A stretch of DNA of 12,070 nucleotides from an uncultured Spartobacteria bacterium (GCA_903915315.1 CAIWSO010000550.1:1-12070), one strand, 5' to 3'; counted from the first letter of the stretch, positions 1 to 6,545 are shown. Numbers and translations are program-made. Notes: generated from the sequence alone by a model not told the origin.

Positions 1-78
1 AAGCCCGCTTCCAGCAAACCCTCCTCGAAGCGCCCGCGCCGGGTGGTCAAAAAAGCCACCAGGCCACAACAGGCTTAA
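1..78 (+). CDS. C-terminal tail of an unidentified basic protein (partial)
   Basis: The first frame is open from base 1 to a TAA stop at 76-78 and encodes 25 residues, the end of a gene that begins before the window. Nine of the 25 residues are Lys or Arg, and the rest are mostly Pro, Ala, Ser and Gln. Such low-complexity basic tails occur on DNA- or RNA-binding bacterial proteins, but the fragment is too short to name a family. It lies on the same strand as ribD, 78 bases upstream of it, so the two could be co-transcribed. It may be only a chance open frame, though its composition looks like a real basic tail. Confidence 0.5.
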   Translation, partial: KPASSKPSSKRPRRVVKKATRPQQA

Positions 79-156
79 ATCGCCTGCTCTCCACTTTCAG
101 TCAGATCCTCGCGGCAAGCCCCTCTCCTTCCCGCCGCTCGCTTTCCGTCTAAAATC

Positions 157-1251
157 GTGATAATGCATGATGCGAATTCTCCTTCTTCTCTCGTGATGCT
201 TTCGGAACCCACACTCCTAGATTTAAAAATGATGAGGCTCGCTCTCAAGGAGGCGCGAAAAGGGATTGGAAACACGTCACCAAATCCGGCTGTCGGTGCC
301 GTGCTCGTCAAAAATGGTCGCGTTCTCGCGAAAGGTTGGCACCAAGCGGCTGGCTGCCCTCACGCGGAAATCGAGGCCCTTCGTTCTTTAAAAAACAAAT
401 CCTCAGCGAAAGGAGCGACGATTTATGTGACTCTGGAGCCATGCTCCACGCACGGCCGCACACCACCCTGCTGCGAATCGATTATCGCGTCCGGCATCAC
501 CCGCGTCGTTTACGGAGCCCGCGATCCCAATCCCAAACACGCAGGAGGGGCCGATACCATTTTGCGGCAATCAGGAATCGAGGTTCTATCGGGCGTTCTG
601 GAGCTTGAATGCGCCTCCCTCAATCGGGCGTGGAATAAATGGATTCACACCGGCTTGCCCTTTGTGGTCGCAAAGACGGGCATGAGTCTCGATGGCCGCA
701 TCAGCTCCCCGAAAGGGAGACGATGGATCACCTCCGAGGCCTCAAGGAAGGATGCCATGCAACTGCGTGCCACCAGCGGGGCCATTCTCGTAGGAGCGGA
801 AACTGTTCGCGCGGATAACCCCAGCCTTACTGTTCGTGGGATTCCCGTGAAACAGCAACCCCTCCGTATTGTCTGGTCACGTTCGGGAAATCTCCCCTCC
901 GACTGCAACTTACTCACCGACGAACACAGGGAAAAAACACTCGTCTTTGAGGGCAAATCCCTCCGCGAGGTTCTGCAGGATCTGGGCCGACGCGGCATCG
1001 AACAAGTGCTGATCGAGGGTGGCGGACGCACTCTTGGCGAGGCTTTTGACGAAGGTCTCGTAGACCATATCGTTTTTTATGTTGCTCCCGTCCTCATTGG
1101 GGGAGAGACCCCCTCTGTCGGAGGAAGCGGGGTGGAAAACAACGAGAGAGCGATCAGATTGATCAATCCCACCTACACTCGCATTGGCGACGATATCCGG
1201 ATCGAGGGCGCTGTGGACTATTCGTTGCGCTTCAACTCCAGCGGTTGTTGA
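157..1251 (+). CDS. ribD: Bifunctional riboflavin deaminase/reductase RibD
   Basis: RibD carries out two successive cytoplasmic steps of riboflavin synthesis: deamination of the pyrimidine ring of the GTP cyclohydrolase II product, then NADPH-dependent reduction of its ribose side chain. The N-terminal deaminase domain (about residues 22-160) has the zinc site intact, with H69 in a PHAE motif, E71 as proton shuttle, and C96 and C105 in PCSTHGRTPPC. The C-terminal reductase domain (about 165-355) shows AKTGMSLDG, LVGAETVRADNP and the EGGG motif near 287-290. At 364 residues the length is normal for the fused enzyme. The start is either GTG at 157 or ATG at 163; neither has a Shine-Dalgarno site. 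A TAAAAT box at 150-155 lies directly upstream and would give an almost leaderless message if used as a -10. The 3' end overlaps the convergent lipoprotein gene by 34 bases. No other riboflavin genes are in view. Confidence 0.97.
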   Translation: MIMHDANSPSSLVMLSEPTLLDLKMMRLALKEARKGIGNTSPNPAVGAVLVKNGRVLAKGWHQAAGCPHAEIEALRSLKNKSSAKGATIYVTLEPCSTHGRTPPCCESIIASGITRVVYGARDPNPKHAGGADTILRQSGIEVLSGVLELECASLNRAWNKWIHTGLPFVVAKTGMSLDGRISSPKGRRWITSEASRKDAMQLRATSGAILVGAETVRADNPSLTVRGIPVKQQPLRIVWSRSGNLPSDCNLLTDEHREKTLVFEGKSLREVLQDLGRRGIEQVLIEGGGRTLGEAFDEGLVDHIVFYVAPVLIGGETPSVGGSGVENNERAIRLINPTYTRIGDDIRIEGAVDYSLRFNSSGC

Positions 1252-1625
1252 TCGAGGGAGCTAAAGGGGACTGATTTCGAGTAGAAGCCCGACAGGATCG
1301 ACCCGCGCTTTTTTGCCACGACCGTATAGTGAACCCGGCCATCCGAGCGGAGAGTCAGATACGCTACCGAGCCCTTCATGTGCCCATCCACTTGGTGGCG
1401 CCCCATTGACCCGCTAATCTTGGACTCGGTTTGCTGAAAGTGAATTGCCCCCCACTTCTCATCACTCCCGCTCCAAGCCCCTTGAATGCTGGTATCCGCT
1501 GGGCCCGCATTGGCGGATAACCAAGCGACCGCCGCTTCATTGATAAAAGCGTTTTTTTTCCCGGAATTGCATCCCGCTAATCCAACTGCCAGAACACACA
1601 GAAACTGGAGGGCGAGTGATTTCAT
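1218..1625 (-). CDS. Small predicted lipoprotein, unknown function
   Basis: This 135-residue protein begins with a lipoprotein signal peptide: a short basic start, a hydrophobic stretch, and the lipobox LAGC with the acylated cysteine at residue 19. Residue 20 is Asn rather than Asp, so by the E. coli rule it would be sorted to the outer membrane. After a helical stretch (about 24-40), residues 47-120 alternate hydrophobic and polar positions with many glycines (GAWSG, GSMGRHQVDGHMKG), as expected of a small beta-sandwich or beta-barrel domain. I do not recognise the family. It lies 58 bases downstream of thiD on the same strand and may be the last gene of the envelope operon or have its own promoter. 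Its coding sequence ends inside the 3' end of ribD. No Shine-Dalgarno site precedes the ATG. Confidence 0.8.
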   Translation of the reverse strand: MKSLALQFLCVLAVGLAGCNSGKKNAFINEAAVAWLSANAGPADTSIQGAWSGSDEKWGAIHFQQTESKISGSMGRHQVDGHMKGSVAYLTLRSDGRVHYTVVAKKRGSILSGFYSKSVPFSSLDQQPLELKRNE

Positions 1626-1683
1626 AGCAATCGATATATCGCCCCTGCCTTCGAGAATAACAAGTGGAATGAGGCAGACTCGA
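1626..1683 (-). promoter_or_regulatory. Possible promoter region of the lipoprotein gene
   Basis: The 58-base gap between thiD and the lipoprotein gene contains, read on the minus strand, a TTGTTA element followed about 19 bases later by TATATC. These are weak matches to -35 and -10 boxes. The second element lies inside a perfect 10-base palindrome, CGATATATCG (1632-1641), that ends just before the start codon region. The palindrome could be an operator or chance. No terminator-like hairpin with a T tract is visible, so read-through from thiD is equally possible. Confidence 0.25.
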
Positions 1684-2478
1684 TCAGGGTCTTATACGAT
1701 GGTCGAGCGCGGTGGCTTTTTTCCAGCGAAGAGCATTTTCGATGGCAAGAGTGATGTAGGTTTTCGCCTGACCGACCGCCTCCGAGAGCGACAGACCGGA
1801 GGCGAGTCCGGTCGCAATCGCCGCAGAAAACGTGCATCCTGTTCCATGTGCGTCGATATTTCGCCGAAAAGGCGCGCTGAAAACCTCAAATCCCTTGGGC
1901 GTGGCGAGGATGTCGGTGGCTGTTTTTGTGCGGAGGTGTCCGCCCTTGAGAAGAAAGGCGCAACCATAGCGATCCACGAGGCTGGCGCCGGCGGATTGGA
2001 TCTCCTCGATGTCACGGCAAGGCATTCCTGAAAGAATCCTCAACTCATCCAGATTCGGAGTCACCAGCGTCGCGAGCGGAAAAATCCATTCCCGGTAGGC
2101 TTGGATCGCCGAGGCCCTCAGAAGCGGATCCCCGCTGGAAGCCACCATCACAGGATCCACCACAAGCGGAGGAGATTTTTTTGCAACCGAGAGTTCGGCG
2201 GCGACCGCACGGATGATCGCCGTTGAATAAAGCATTCCGGTTTTAATCGCCGCCACAGGAAAAGCCTCCAGGCTCAGACGAATTTGCTCGACGACAATCG
2301 CGGGTCGCACGGCCTGAATCGCGCTGACGCGACCCGGGACCTCGGCAACGACGCATGTGATCGCCGTTTGGGCATAACCGCCAAGCGCCGTGATGGCTTT
2401 CAAGTCGGCCTGCACCCCGGCCCCGCAGGAATTATCGGATCCCGCAATAGTGAGTACGACTGGTGGATTTTTTTTCAT
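1684..2478 (-). CDS. thiD: Hydroxymethylpyrimidine (phosphate) kinase ThiD
   Basis: ThiD phosphorylates 4-amino-5-hydroxymethyl-2-methylpyrimidine and then its monophosphate, giving the pyrimidine half of thiamin in the cytoplasm. The 264-residue protein has the ribokinase-like family motifs in order: AGSDNSCGAGVQAD (12-25), the substrate-contacting Glu in VVAE (E46, equivalent to E44 of the Salmonella enzyme), VDPVMVASSGD (107-117), TPNLDE (140-145), KGGH (178-181) and the anion hole with its catalytic cysteine in HGTGC (C215). Glu rather than Gln at position 46 favours the pyrimidine kinase over a pyridoxal kinase. The ATG lies 12 bases after the stop of the AsmA-like gene, so thiD is probably co-transcribed with the envelope genes. 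No other thiamin gene is in view and no thiamin riboswitch is visible upstream. Confidence 0.95.
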   Translation of the reverse strand: MKKNPPVVLTIAGSDNSCGAGVQADLKAITALGGYAQTAITCVVAEVPGRVSAIQAVRPAIVVEQIRLSLEAFPVAAIKTGMLYSTAIIRAVAAELSVAKKSPPLVVDPVMVASSGDPLLRASAIQAYREWIFPLATLVTPNLDELRILSGMPCRDIEEIQSAGASLVDRYGCAFLLKGGHLRTKTATDILATPKGFEVFSAPFRRNIDAHGTGCTFSAAIATGLASGLSLSEAVGQAKTYITLAIENALRWKKATALDHRIRP

Positions 2479-2490
2479 TCTTGGAACAAG

Positions 2491-3819
2491 TCAGCGAGTT
2501 AAAATCAAGTCCAGCACATCTCTCACGGCATCCACAGGTGCTGCCGGCAGCTTCTCCATGACATCGCTTCCCGTTTTCATGATCACCGCCCCCATTAACA
2601 ATGGCGCCAACTGCTGGGAGAGGCTTTCGGTAGGGTTGGACAGCGTGCCCCCCACTTGCAAGGGCGCCCAGCACCATCCATCCCGAAGCTTGGAAAAAAG
2701 GGCCTCACGGACGCCAGGAACACTCTGCAACAGGATCGGTCGCACCCCGATTTCAAAATCACCCGCAAGCTTGCCCGCTCCGTCCACGGCCAGTCGGCCC
2801 TCCAAGCGCAGGGTGTCATGGGATTCCAAAATCACGTTGGAAAGCTGTAGCGATTCCGCCCGATAATCAAAGTCGGCCGAGACGACTTGCAGAGGCAGAT
2901 TTTGAAGGGTCGGATCTTTTGTGAATTTCCCAATTTCGCTCAGGAGCGGAACATTTGTGAGGCTGGCCCCGGAGAGCTGGATCGCCCCCTGCACGCAACC
3001 CTCCTTATCCAATCGGCTCGTCCCCGACAAAGTTCCGTCTATGTATTTCTCCAAACCCTTCGAAAGAAACGAACGCACGGGCATTCCAGTCCAATTGATT
3101 TTCCAATTCGCATCCTTGCCAGACTGCCCCTCCGCCGAAACTTTGCCAGCCGGAGGCAACTCGAAGGTTGCCTCATCGAGAAGGAAAATGCCCTCCCGCT
3201 CTCGACAATGAAATGATCGCACTTGGCATACCGGAAGCTTCGGAACAGAGAGGGTGCCACCCCTACCATCGATTCTCCACCCGCTTGGCATCGGAATCCA
3301 TTTCAGCCCCACTTCCCTCGCCGTCATATTTTTGTAAGTGAGGTCCGCTTTTTTTATGGCGACACCATCAAGTTGAAATCGGGTGGGGAAAAATCCGCTT
3401 GCCGGAGGACTTGAAGGTTCGCGAGGGAGCGAAGGGGATGAGGGTTGCTTGAACTCTGCCGTGAGCCGATCAATGGCGATTTCTTCGACTCGCCAAAGCC
3501 CCGATAAAAGAGATCGCCAGTCCAGAACAGCATTCAACTCCTGGGCCTCGGCCCTTGCGACAAGCGAGGACGATTCCCCCTTCAACAGGAGAGAATCACT
3601 CGAAACAACGAGCGGACTCCAGCGCAAGGGCATCAATAAAGCTTCGGCGTTGAGTGCTCGTCCGGTGGATCGACCTAATCTGGAAGCAAACTCCTGACCA
3701 TGCACATGGCCGAACACCCAAAAACCTCCGATGAGAAGCCCGCCTACCACAACCATCCCGGCTAGCAAATAAGAATAGAGCGACGGAAAGCGACCCCTCG
3801 GCTTGCTTCGCCTAGCCAC
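2491..3819 (-). CDS. AsmA-like inner-membrane-anchored envelope protein
   Basis: The predicted protein has 442 residues: a short basic cytoplasmic start (RRSKPRGR), one membrane segment at about 15-36, and a periplasmic body. Residues 40-125 resemble the start of AsmA/DUF748-type proteins (W-S-P-L, LLLKG, LDWRSLLSGLWRVEEIAIDRL). Residues 262-395 resemble the AsmA C-terminal repeat region: GTSRL, QLSGASLTNVPLL, a DF-Y-ES-QLSN stretch, LRLEGRLAVDGAGKL and VGGTLSNP. A Pro/Ser-rich linker lies at about 125-143. AsmA-family proteins form lipid-binding beta-grooves linked to outer-membrane biogenesis and phospholipid transport; this one is short for the family. The GTG at 3817-3819 is chosen because AGGAGG lies exactly six bases before it. 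A TTG at 3834 is also open but has no ribosome site. The gene follows the second exbD and precedes thiD by 12 bases. Assignment rests on pattern, not on a search. Confidence 0.8.
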   Translation of the reverse strand: MARRSKPRGRFPSLYSYLLAGMVVVGGLLIGGFWVFGHVHGQEFASRLGRSTGRALNAEALLMPLRWSPLVVSSDSLLLKGESSSLVARAEAQELNAVLDWRSLLSGLWRVEEIAIDRLTAEFKQPSSPSLPREPSSPPASGFFPTRFQLDGVAIKKADLTYKNMTAREVGLKWIPMPSGWRIDGRGGTLSVPKLPVCQVRSFHCREREGIFLLDEATFELPPAGKVSAEGQSGKDANWKINWTGMPVRSFLSKGLEKYIDGTLSGTSRLDKEGCVQGAIQLSGASLTNVPLLSEIGKFTKDPTLQNLPLQVVSADFDYRAESLQLSNVILESHDTLRLEGRLAVDGAGKLAGDFEIGVRPILLQSVPGVREALFSKLRDGWCWAPLQVGGTLSNPTESLSQQLAPLLMGAVIMKTGSDVMEKLPAAPVDAVRDVLDLILTR

Positions 3820-3825
3820 CGAAGC

Positions 3826-3831
3826 CCTCCT
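3826..3831 (-). promoter_or_regulatory. Strong ribosome binding site deciding the start of the AsmA-like gene
   Basis: On the minus strand this reads AGGAGG, a full match to the anti-Shine-Dalgarno sequence, six bases before a GTG codon at 3819-3817. It overlaps the TGA stop of the upstream exbD gene (3833-3831) by one base, so ribosomes ending ExbD synthesis stop on this site. That favours translational coupling and the GTG start over the TTG at 3834. Confidence 0.75.
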
Positions 3832-4253
3832 CAACTAAACGAAAGCTTGGTCACCCCGCAGGCGGAAGCGGCATTGAGGACATCCATTACCCTCTCATGC
3901 TTTGTCTGTGAGTTGGGACGTAAAATGACTGGGTCTTTGTCGCCGAACTTCGCAATCGTTTCCTTAAGCCATGCTCGGAGCTCCGGAAGTTCTTTACTAT
4001 CCGCGGTATCATAGACCTTGTTATTCATCTGGATCTTCCCATCCGGCAAAATATCAATAATGATCGGCGTCGAAGGCACGGCTCCAGCCGAAGATGCGGA
4101 ACGACCGCTAGGGAGACTGATATTCAACTCCTTCTCAATGACTTGAGATCCCGCCGAAGCCATAAAGAACAACAGCAACACGAAGACCACGTCTACCATC
4201 GGCGCGATCTGGAATCCCGGGTCGCCGTCTTCTGATACACCACCGCCTCCCAT
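3831..4253 (-). CDS. ExbD/TolR family protein, second copy
   Basis: This 140-residue subunit belongs to the ExbD/TolR family, the periplasm-facing partner of ExbB/TolQ proton channels. A short Gly-rich, acidic N-terminus (unlike the basic one of its neighbour) leads into FQIAPMVDVVFVLLLFFM, a single membrane helix at about 17-36. It carries the family's essential membrane aspartate at D21, the proton-binding residue. The rest (about 40-140) is the periplasmic domain, ending in a stretch rich in NAASACGV that fits the family's final helix and strand. It lies 71 bases downstream of the first exbD and its stop overlaps the ribosome site of the AsmA-like gene. An AGGAGG precedes the ATG by 11 bases, with a small inverted repeat between them. 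Sequence differs clearly from the first copy outside the membrane helix, so this is an old pair rather than a recent duplication. Confidence 0.93.
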   Translation of the reverse strand: MGGGGVSEDGDPGFQIAPMVDVVFVLLLFFMASAGSQVIEKELNISLPSGRSASSAGAVPSTPIIIDILPDGKIQMNNKVYDTADSKELPELRAWLKETIAKFGDKDPVILRPNSQTKHERVMDVLNAASACGVTKLSFS

Positions 4254-4270
4254 GGCTTAAAAAGCCTCCT
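4254..4270 (-). promoter_or_regulatory. Shine-Dalgarno site with hairpin before second exbD
   Basis: On the minus strand AGGAGG (4270-4265) is followed by an 11-base spacer and the ATG at 4253. The spacer and the last two G residues form a perfect inverted repeat, GGCTT-TTT-AAGCC (4266-4254), ending just before the start codon. In mRNA this could fold into a five-pair hairpin that hides part of the ribosome site or brings it closer to the ATG. A regulatory role is inference. Confidence 0.4.
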
Positions 4271-4324
4271 GGGTTAGGGACTTATTCGCAAGCGAAAGAG
4301 AGCCTGATTGAGATTGCATATTCA

Positions 4325-4813
4325 TTAGGATGGAGTTGAGGGTGAAGCCTCTTTATCGACCACTGAGAAGGTAACGTTGCCAATGCCGGATTGTCCGACT
4401 GCCTGCAAAACTTGTCGAACAAAGTCATATTTGACCTCTCGATCGGCGCGAATCAACACACGAACCATCGGATTTGCTGCCACTTTATTTTGCAACAAGG
4501 GAACAAGATCCGTAGGCGAGGCATAATCTTTTTGGTCCAATTCCACTCCGGTCATGTCGTTCATCGGTGTGTAAGTGACGTTGATGATCACTTGACCGGG
4601 GTTATCTTTGGCCTCCTTGGCCTCCTTCGCGATAGGAAGATGGATTTCTTTGTTCGACTGCAGAACTTCCGTCGAACTGATCGACATGAAGAACACAAGA
4701 AGAACGAGGAGAATATCAATCATCGGCGCAATCTGAAACTCCGGATCCGGCTCGTGATCCGGCTTGCGGACTTTCTTCTTGGACTTACCGTGGGAGTGAC
4801 CTGCGTCGGACAT
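4325..4813 (-). CDS. ExbD/TolR family protein, first copy
   Basis: This 162-residue protein is the first of two ExbD/TolR-like subunits. A basic, His/Lys-rich cytoplasmic start (SHGKSKKKVRK, 7-17) gives way to FQIAPMIDILLVLLVFFM, one membrane helix at about 29-48 with the essential proton-carrying aspartate at D33. The periplasmic domain (about 50-152) contains a charged KEAKEAKD stretch encoded by a nine-base tandem repeat. It also contains an RADREVKYDFVRQVLQAVGQSG helix region typical of the family. In ExbD/TolR complexes a dimer of this subunit sits inside an ExbB/TolQ pentamer and turns proton flow into movement in the periplasm. The gene starts six bases after the ExbB stop and is clearly in one operon with it. 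No Shine-Dalgarno site is seen, so translation may depend on coupling to exbB. Confidence 0.95.
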   Translation of the reverse strand: MSDAGHSHGKSKKKVRKPDHEPDPEFQIAPMIDILLVLLVFFMSISSTEVLQSNKEIHLPIAKEAKEAKDNPGQVIINVTYTPMNDMTGVELDQKDYASPTDLVPLLQNKVAANPMVRVLIRADREVKYDFVRQVLQAVGQSGIGNVTFSVVDKEASPSTPS

Positions 4814-4819
4814 GCGAAA

Positions 4820-5722
4820 TTAGGACCAATCAATGACAGTGCCGCAATGTGGGCATGGGGTTTGACCGGCTGAGATTTCGCCACTGCAGACAGGGCAGGC
4901 TACCGCATCGGCCGACACTTTTTGTGAAAGACCGGAAGCCGCAGATGGGGCGTGATGTGGCACCGAGCCATCGTAGCCCTCGCCGACATGGATTCCTTGA
5001 ATCTCATCGTAAGGAACATCTTCCATGAGATGGCGCAACTTATCATCGGAAGCCACAAGAACGATCGTGGCGAGATTTCGGAAATAGTAGTAGAAAATAA
5101 ACGCTGGGATAGCGATGAAAAGACCACTCGCCGTCGCCATGAGCACCTCACCGATTCGCAGAGCGAGACCACGGGGGTCAGCAACACCTGAGGAACCCAA
5201 AACGGCGAACGCACCCATCATACCAATAACCGTTCCTAGCAACCCGATCATCGGCGCAATAACACCAATAACCGAAATATAGCTGATTTTTGTTTTGATG
5301 ATCTGCCCCTCACGCATGGATAGCTCAATAAGGGAGTTTTCAACAGCGTCTTTTCCACGACCAAGGCGCTCAAGGGCCCCACGCAAAACTTGCGCGATAT
5401 AAACTTTGTTAGCATTGCAGATTTCCCAAGCCTCTTGAAAGTTGCCGGCTCGCACACTGGAAGCCAGCGAATCCAACAAGGCCTTAGGAGCCAGGCTTTC
5501 AACTCGAAGAGTCATGAAAAGCTGGATGATATATGTGATCATCACGACCGATGTGCCCAAGATACAAAGCCAGATCATTACGATCAGCGGGCCACCATGG
5601 AGAATCGTTTCGATGATATTCATCTCGTCCGGCGGCTTATCGGAAGCCATGGCGAGAGGACCTGCTAAAAACAGAAGCAAGATCGGGAGCAGACGTTGGA
5701 TGGTGGGTTGGATTTTAGGCAT
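4820..5722 (-). CDS. MotA/TolQ/ExbB proton channel protein with C-terminal zinc ribbon
   Basis: This 300-residue protein is the channel-forming partner of the two ExbD proteins. It begins with a signal peptide (hydrophobic 11-20, likely cleavage after AMA at 24-26), a feature seen in some ExbB-type proteins. Three membrane helices follow at about 46-69, 148-177 and 190-213. The second and third contain the family signature APMIGLLGTVIGMMGAF and the GEVLMATASGLFIAIPA stretch. A cytoplasmic loop at 72-145 holds the usual charged helices. After the last helix and a linker (about 235-270), residues 276-293 form a zinc-ribbon pattern: CPVC at 276-279 and CPHC at 290-293, ending CGTVIDWS. By ExbB topology this end lies in the cytoplasm. 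A zinc ribbon is not part of classical ExbB, TolQ or MotA. The gene is 25 bases downstream of the secreted TPR gene and six bases upstream of the first exbD. Confidence 0.93.
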   Translation of the reverse strand: MPKIQPTIQRLLPILLLFLAGPLAMASDKPPDEMNIIETILHGGPLIVMIWLCILGTSVVMITYIIQLFMTLRVESLAPKALLDSLASSVRAGNFQEAWEICNANKVYIAQVLRGALERLGRGKDAVENSLIELSMREGQIIKTKISYISVIGVIAPMIGLLGTVIGMMGAFAVLGSSGVADPRGLALRIGEVLMATASGLFIAIPAFIFYYYFRNLATIVLVASDDKLRHLMEDVPYDEIQGIHVGEGYDGSVPHHAPSAASGLSQKVSADAVACPVCSGEISAGQTPCPHCGTVIDWS

Positions 5723-5747
5723 AGAGATTTTCTACGGGATTAAATGT

Positions 5748-6488
5748 TCAGGGAACGATGACTTTTTCTTCGGTGAGGGCTTTGGCTCGCTCTGCGGCTT
5801 GTGCAGCAGACGCGTTATCCTTGTTAAAAATGGTTGTGACGAGAAGATAATTTTCAAGAGCCTCGGATTTTTGATCGGCCTGCTCCAAAACACGCCCCAT
5901 GAGAAGGAGGGCCTGACTGTAGGTGACAGCCTCGGAACCTTTGGGGAGCTTGGTCGCCTTGGCCGCTTTCACCAGCGGCTCCAAGCGGGCCTTGGCACCG
6001 ATGAAATCCTTCTTGGAAAGCGAAAGGCGAGCGAGGAGAAGTTGCGATGAGGATCCGGAGCTGGGGTAGAGTTTTTGAAATTCAGCTAAAGCCGCCTCTG
6101 CTTCGGTCGGTTTATTGATGGCAATATAAACCTCGGGGAGGATGGAGCACGCACGCTCAGCCCAAGGAGTCGGAAGGCCTTTGAATGTTTGCACCAGCGG
6201 CAGAAGCTTGGTGATGGTGGCGGCAGGATCGCCCTTACTCCAAGCGGCTACAATGGCGTCATAATCGGCGGGTGGAGCCATGGTGACCGACTTCACATTT
6301 GCGAGAGGGACAGCCGTCTCTACTGGTCCGATTTTGATACGAACGGCGTTGGCCTTAACCCCGGTGATGACACCGCTGGATGTCTTCCCGTCCTTCTGAA
6401 CTACGGCATCCTGCGCGTGTGATGTTGCAAAAGAACAAGCGGCCATCGAAACTACAAAGGCTAATATACGTGGGGGGCTTGCTTTCAT
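5748..6488 (-). CDS. Secreted TPR-type protein, first gene of the ExbB/ExbD operon
   Basis: The 246-residue protein has an N-terminal signal peptide (hydrophobic 8-20, likely cut after SHA at 23-25) and should be periplasmic. Residues 27-71 form a small strand-rich module (QKDGKTSSGVITGVKANAVR, then IGPVETAVPLANVKSVTM) that resembles an Sm- or SH3-like barrel. From about 77 to 240 it is helical with TPR-like pairs, for example around PTEAEAALAEFQKLYP (127-142), LLLARLSLSKKDFIGAKARL (150-169) and LLLMGRVLEQADQKSEALENY (194-214). It precedes exbB by 25 bases and so should be made with the motor. The E. coli tol-pal operon also contains a periplasmic TPR protein, CpoB, so an accessory or coupling role in the periplasm is a fair inference. 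The N-terminal module is not part of CpoB as I know it. I cannot name the family. Confidence 0.85.
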   Translation of the reverse strand: MKASPPRILAFVVSMAACSFATSHAQDAVVQKDGKTSSGVITGVKANAVRIKIGPVETAVPLANVKSVTMAPPADYDAIVAAWSKGDPAATITKLLPLVQTFKGLPTPWAERACSILPEVYIAINKPTEAEAALAEFQKLYPSSGSSSQLLLARLSLSKKDFIGAKARLEPLVKAAKATKLPKGSEAVTYSQALLLMGRVLEQADQKSEALENYLLVTTIFNKDNASAAQAAERAKALTEEKVIVP

Positions 6489-6545
6489 TGGACAAACTCA
6501 TTAAAACTTTTTCTCCAATTAATCAATAATTTTGTCACTTTTTAT
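6489..6545. promoter_or_regulatory. Divergent promoter region between the motor operon and the PpiD-like gene
   Basis: This 57-base gap is the only sequence between two divergently read gene series and is much richer in A and T than its surroundings, so it should hold both promoters. On the plus strand TTAAAA (6501-6506) and AATAAT (6525-6530) are separated by 18 bases. On the minus strand TTGATT and TTTAAT (plus-strand positions 6521-6526 and 6500-6505) are 15 apart. All are imperfect. If used, either would give a message with almost no leader, in line with the lack of Shine-Dalgarno sites at both starts. Confidence 0.4.

Noticed and set aside
111..137. GCGGC and GCCGC inverted repeat downstream of the first partial gene as a terminator
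   Set aside because: The stem is only five pairs, the loop is 17 bases, and no T tract follows.
1486..2031. Plus-strand open frame of 181 codons across the lipoprotein start and thiD
   Set aside because: It lies opposite thiD and the lipoprotein gene, both of which have clear protein signatures; its own translation is low in recognisable structure and reads as an antisense shadow.
4610..4627. Tandem GGCCTCCTT repeat in the first exbD
   Set aside because: Two nine-base copies simply encode the KEA-KEA stretch in frame; too short to be a repeat element.
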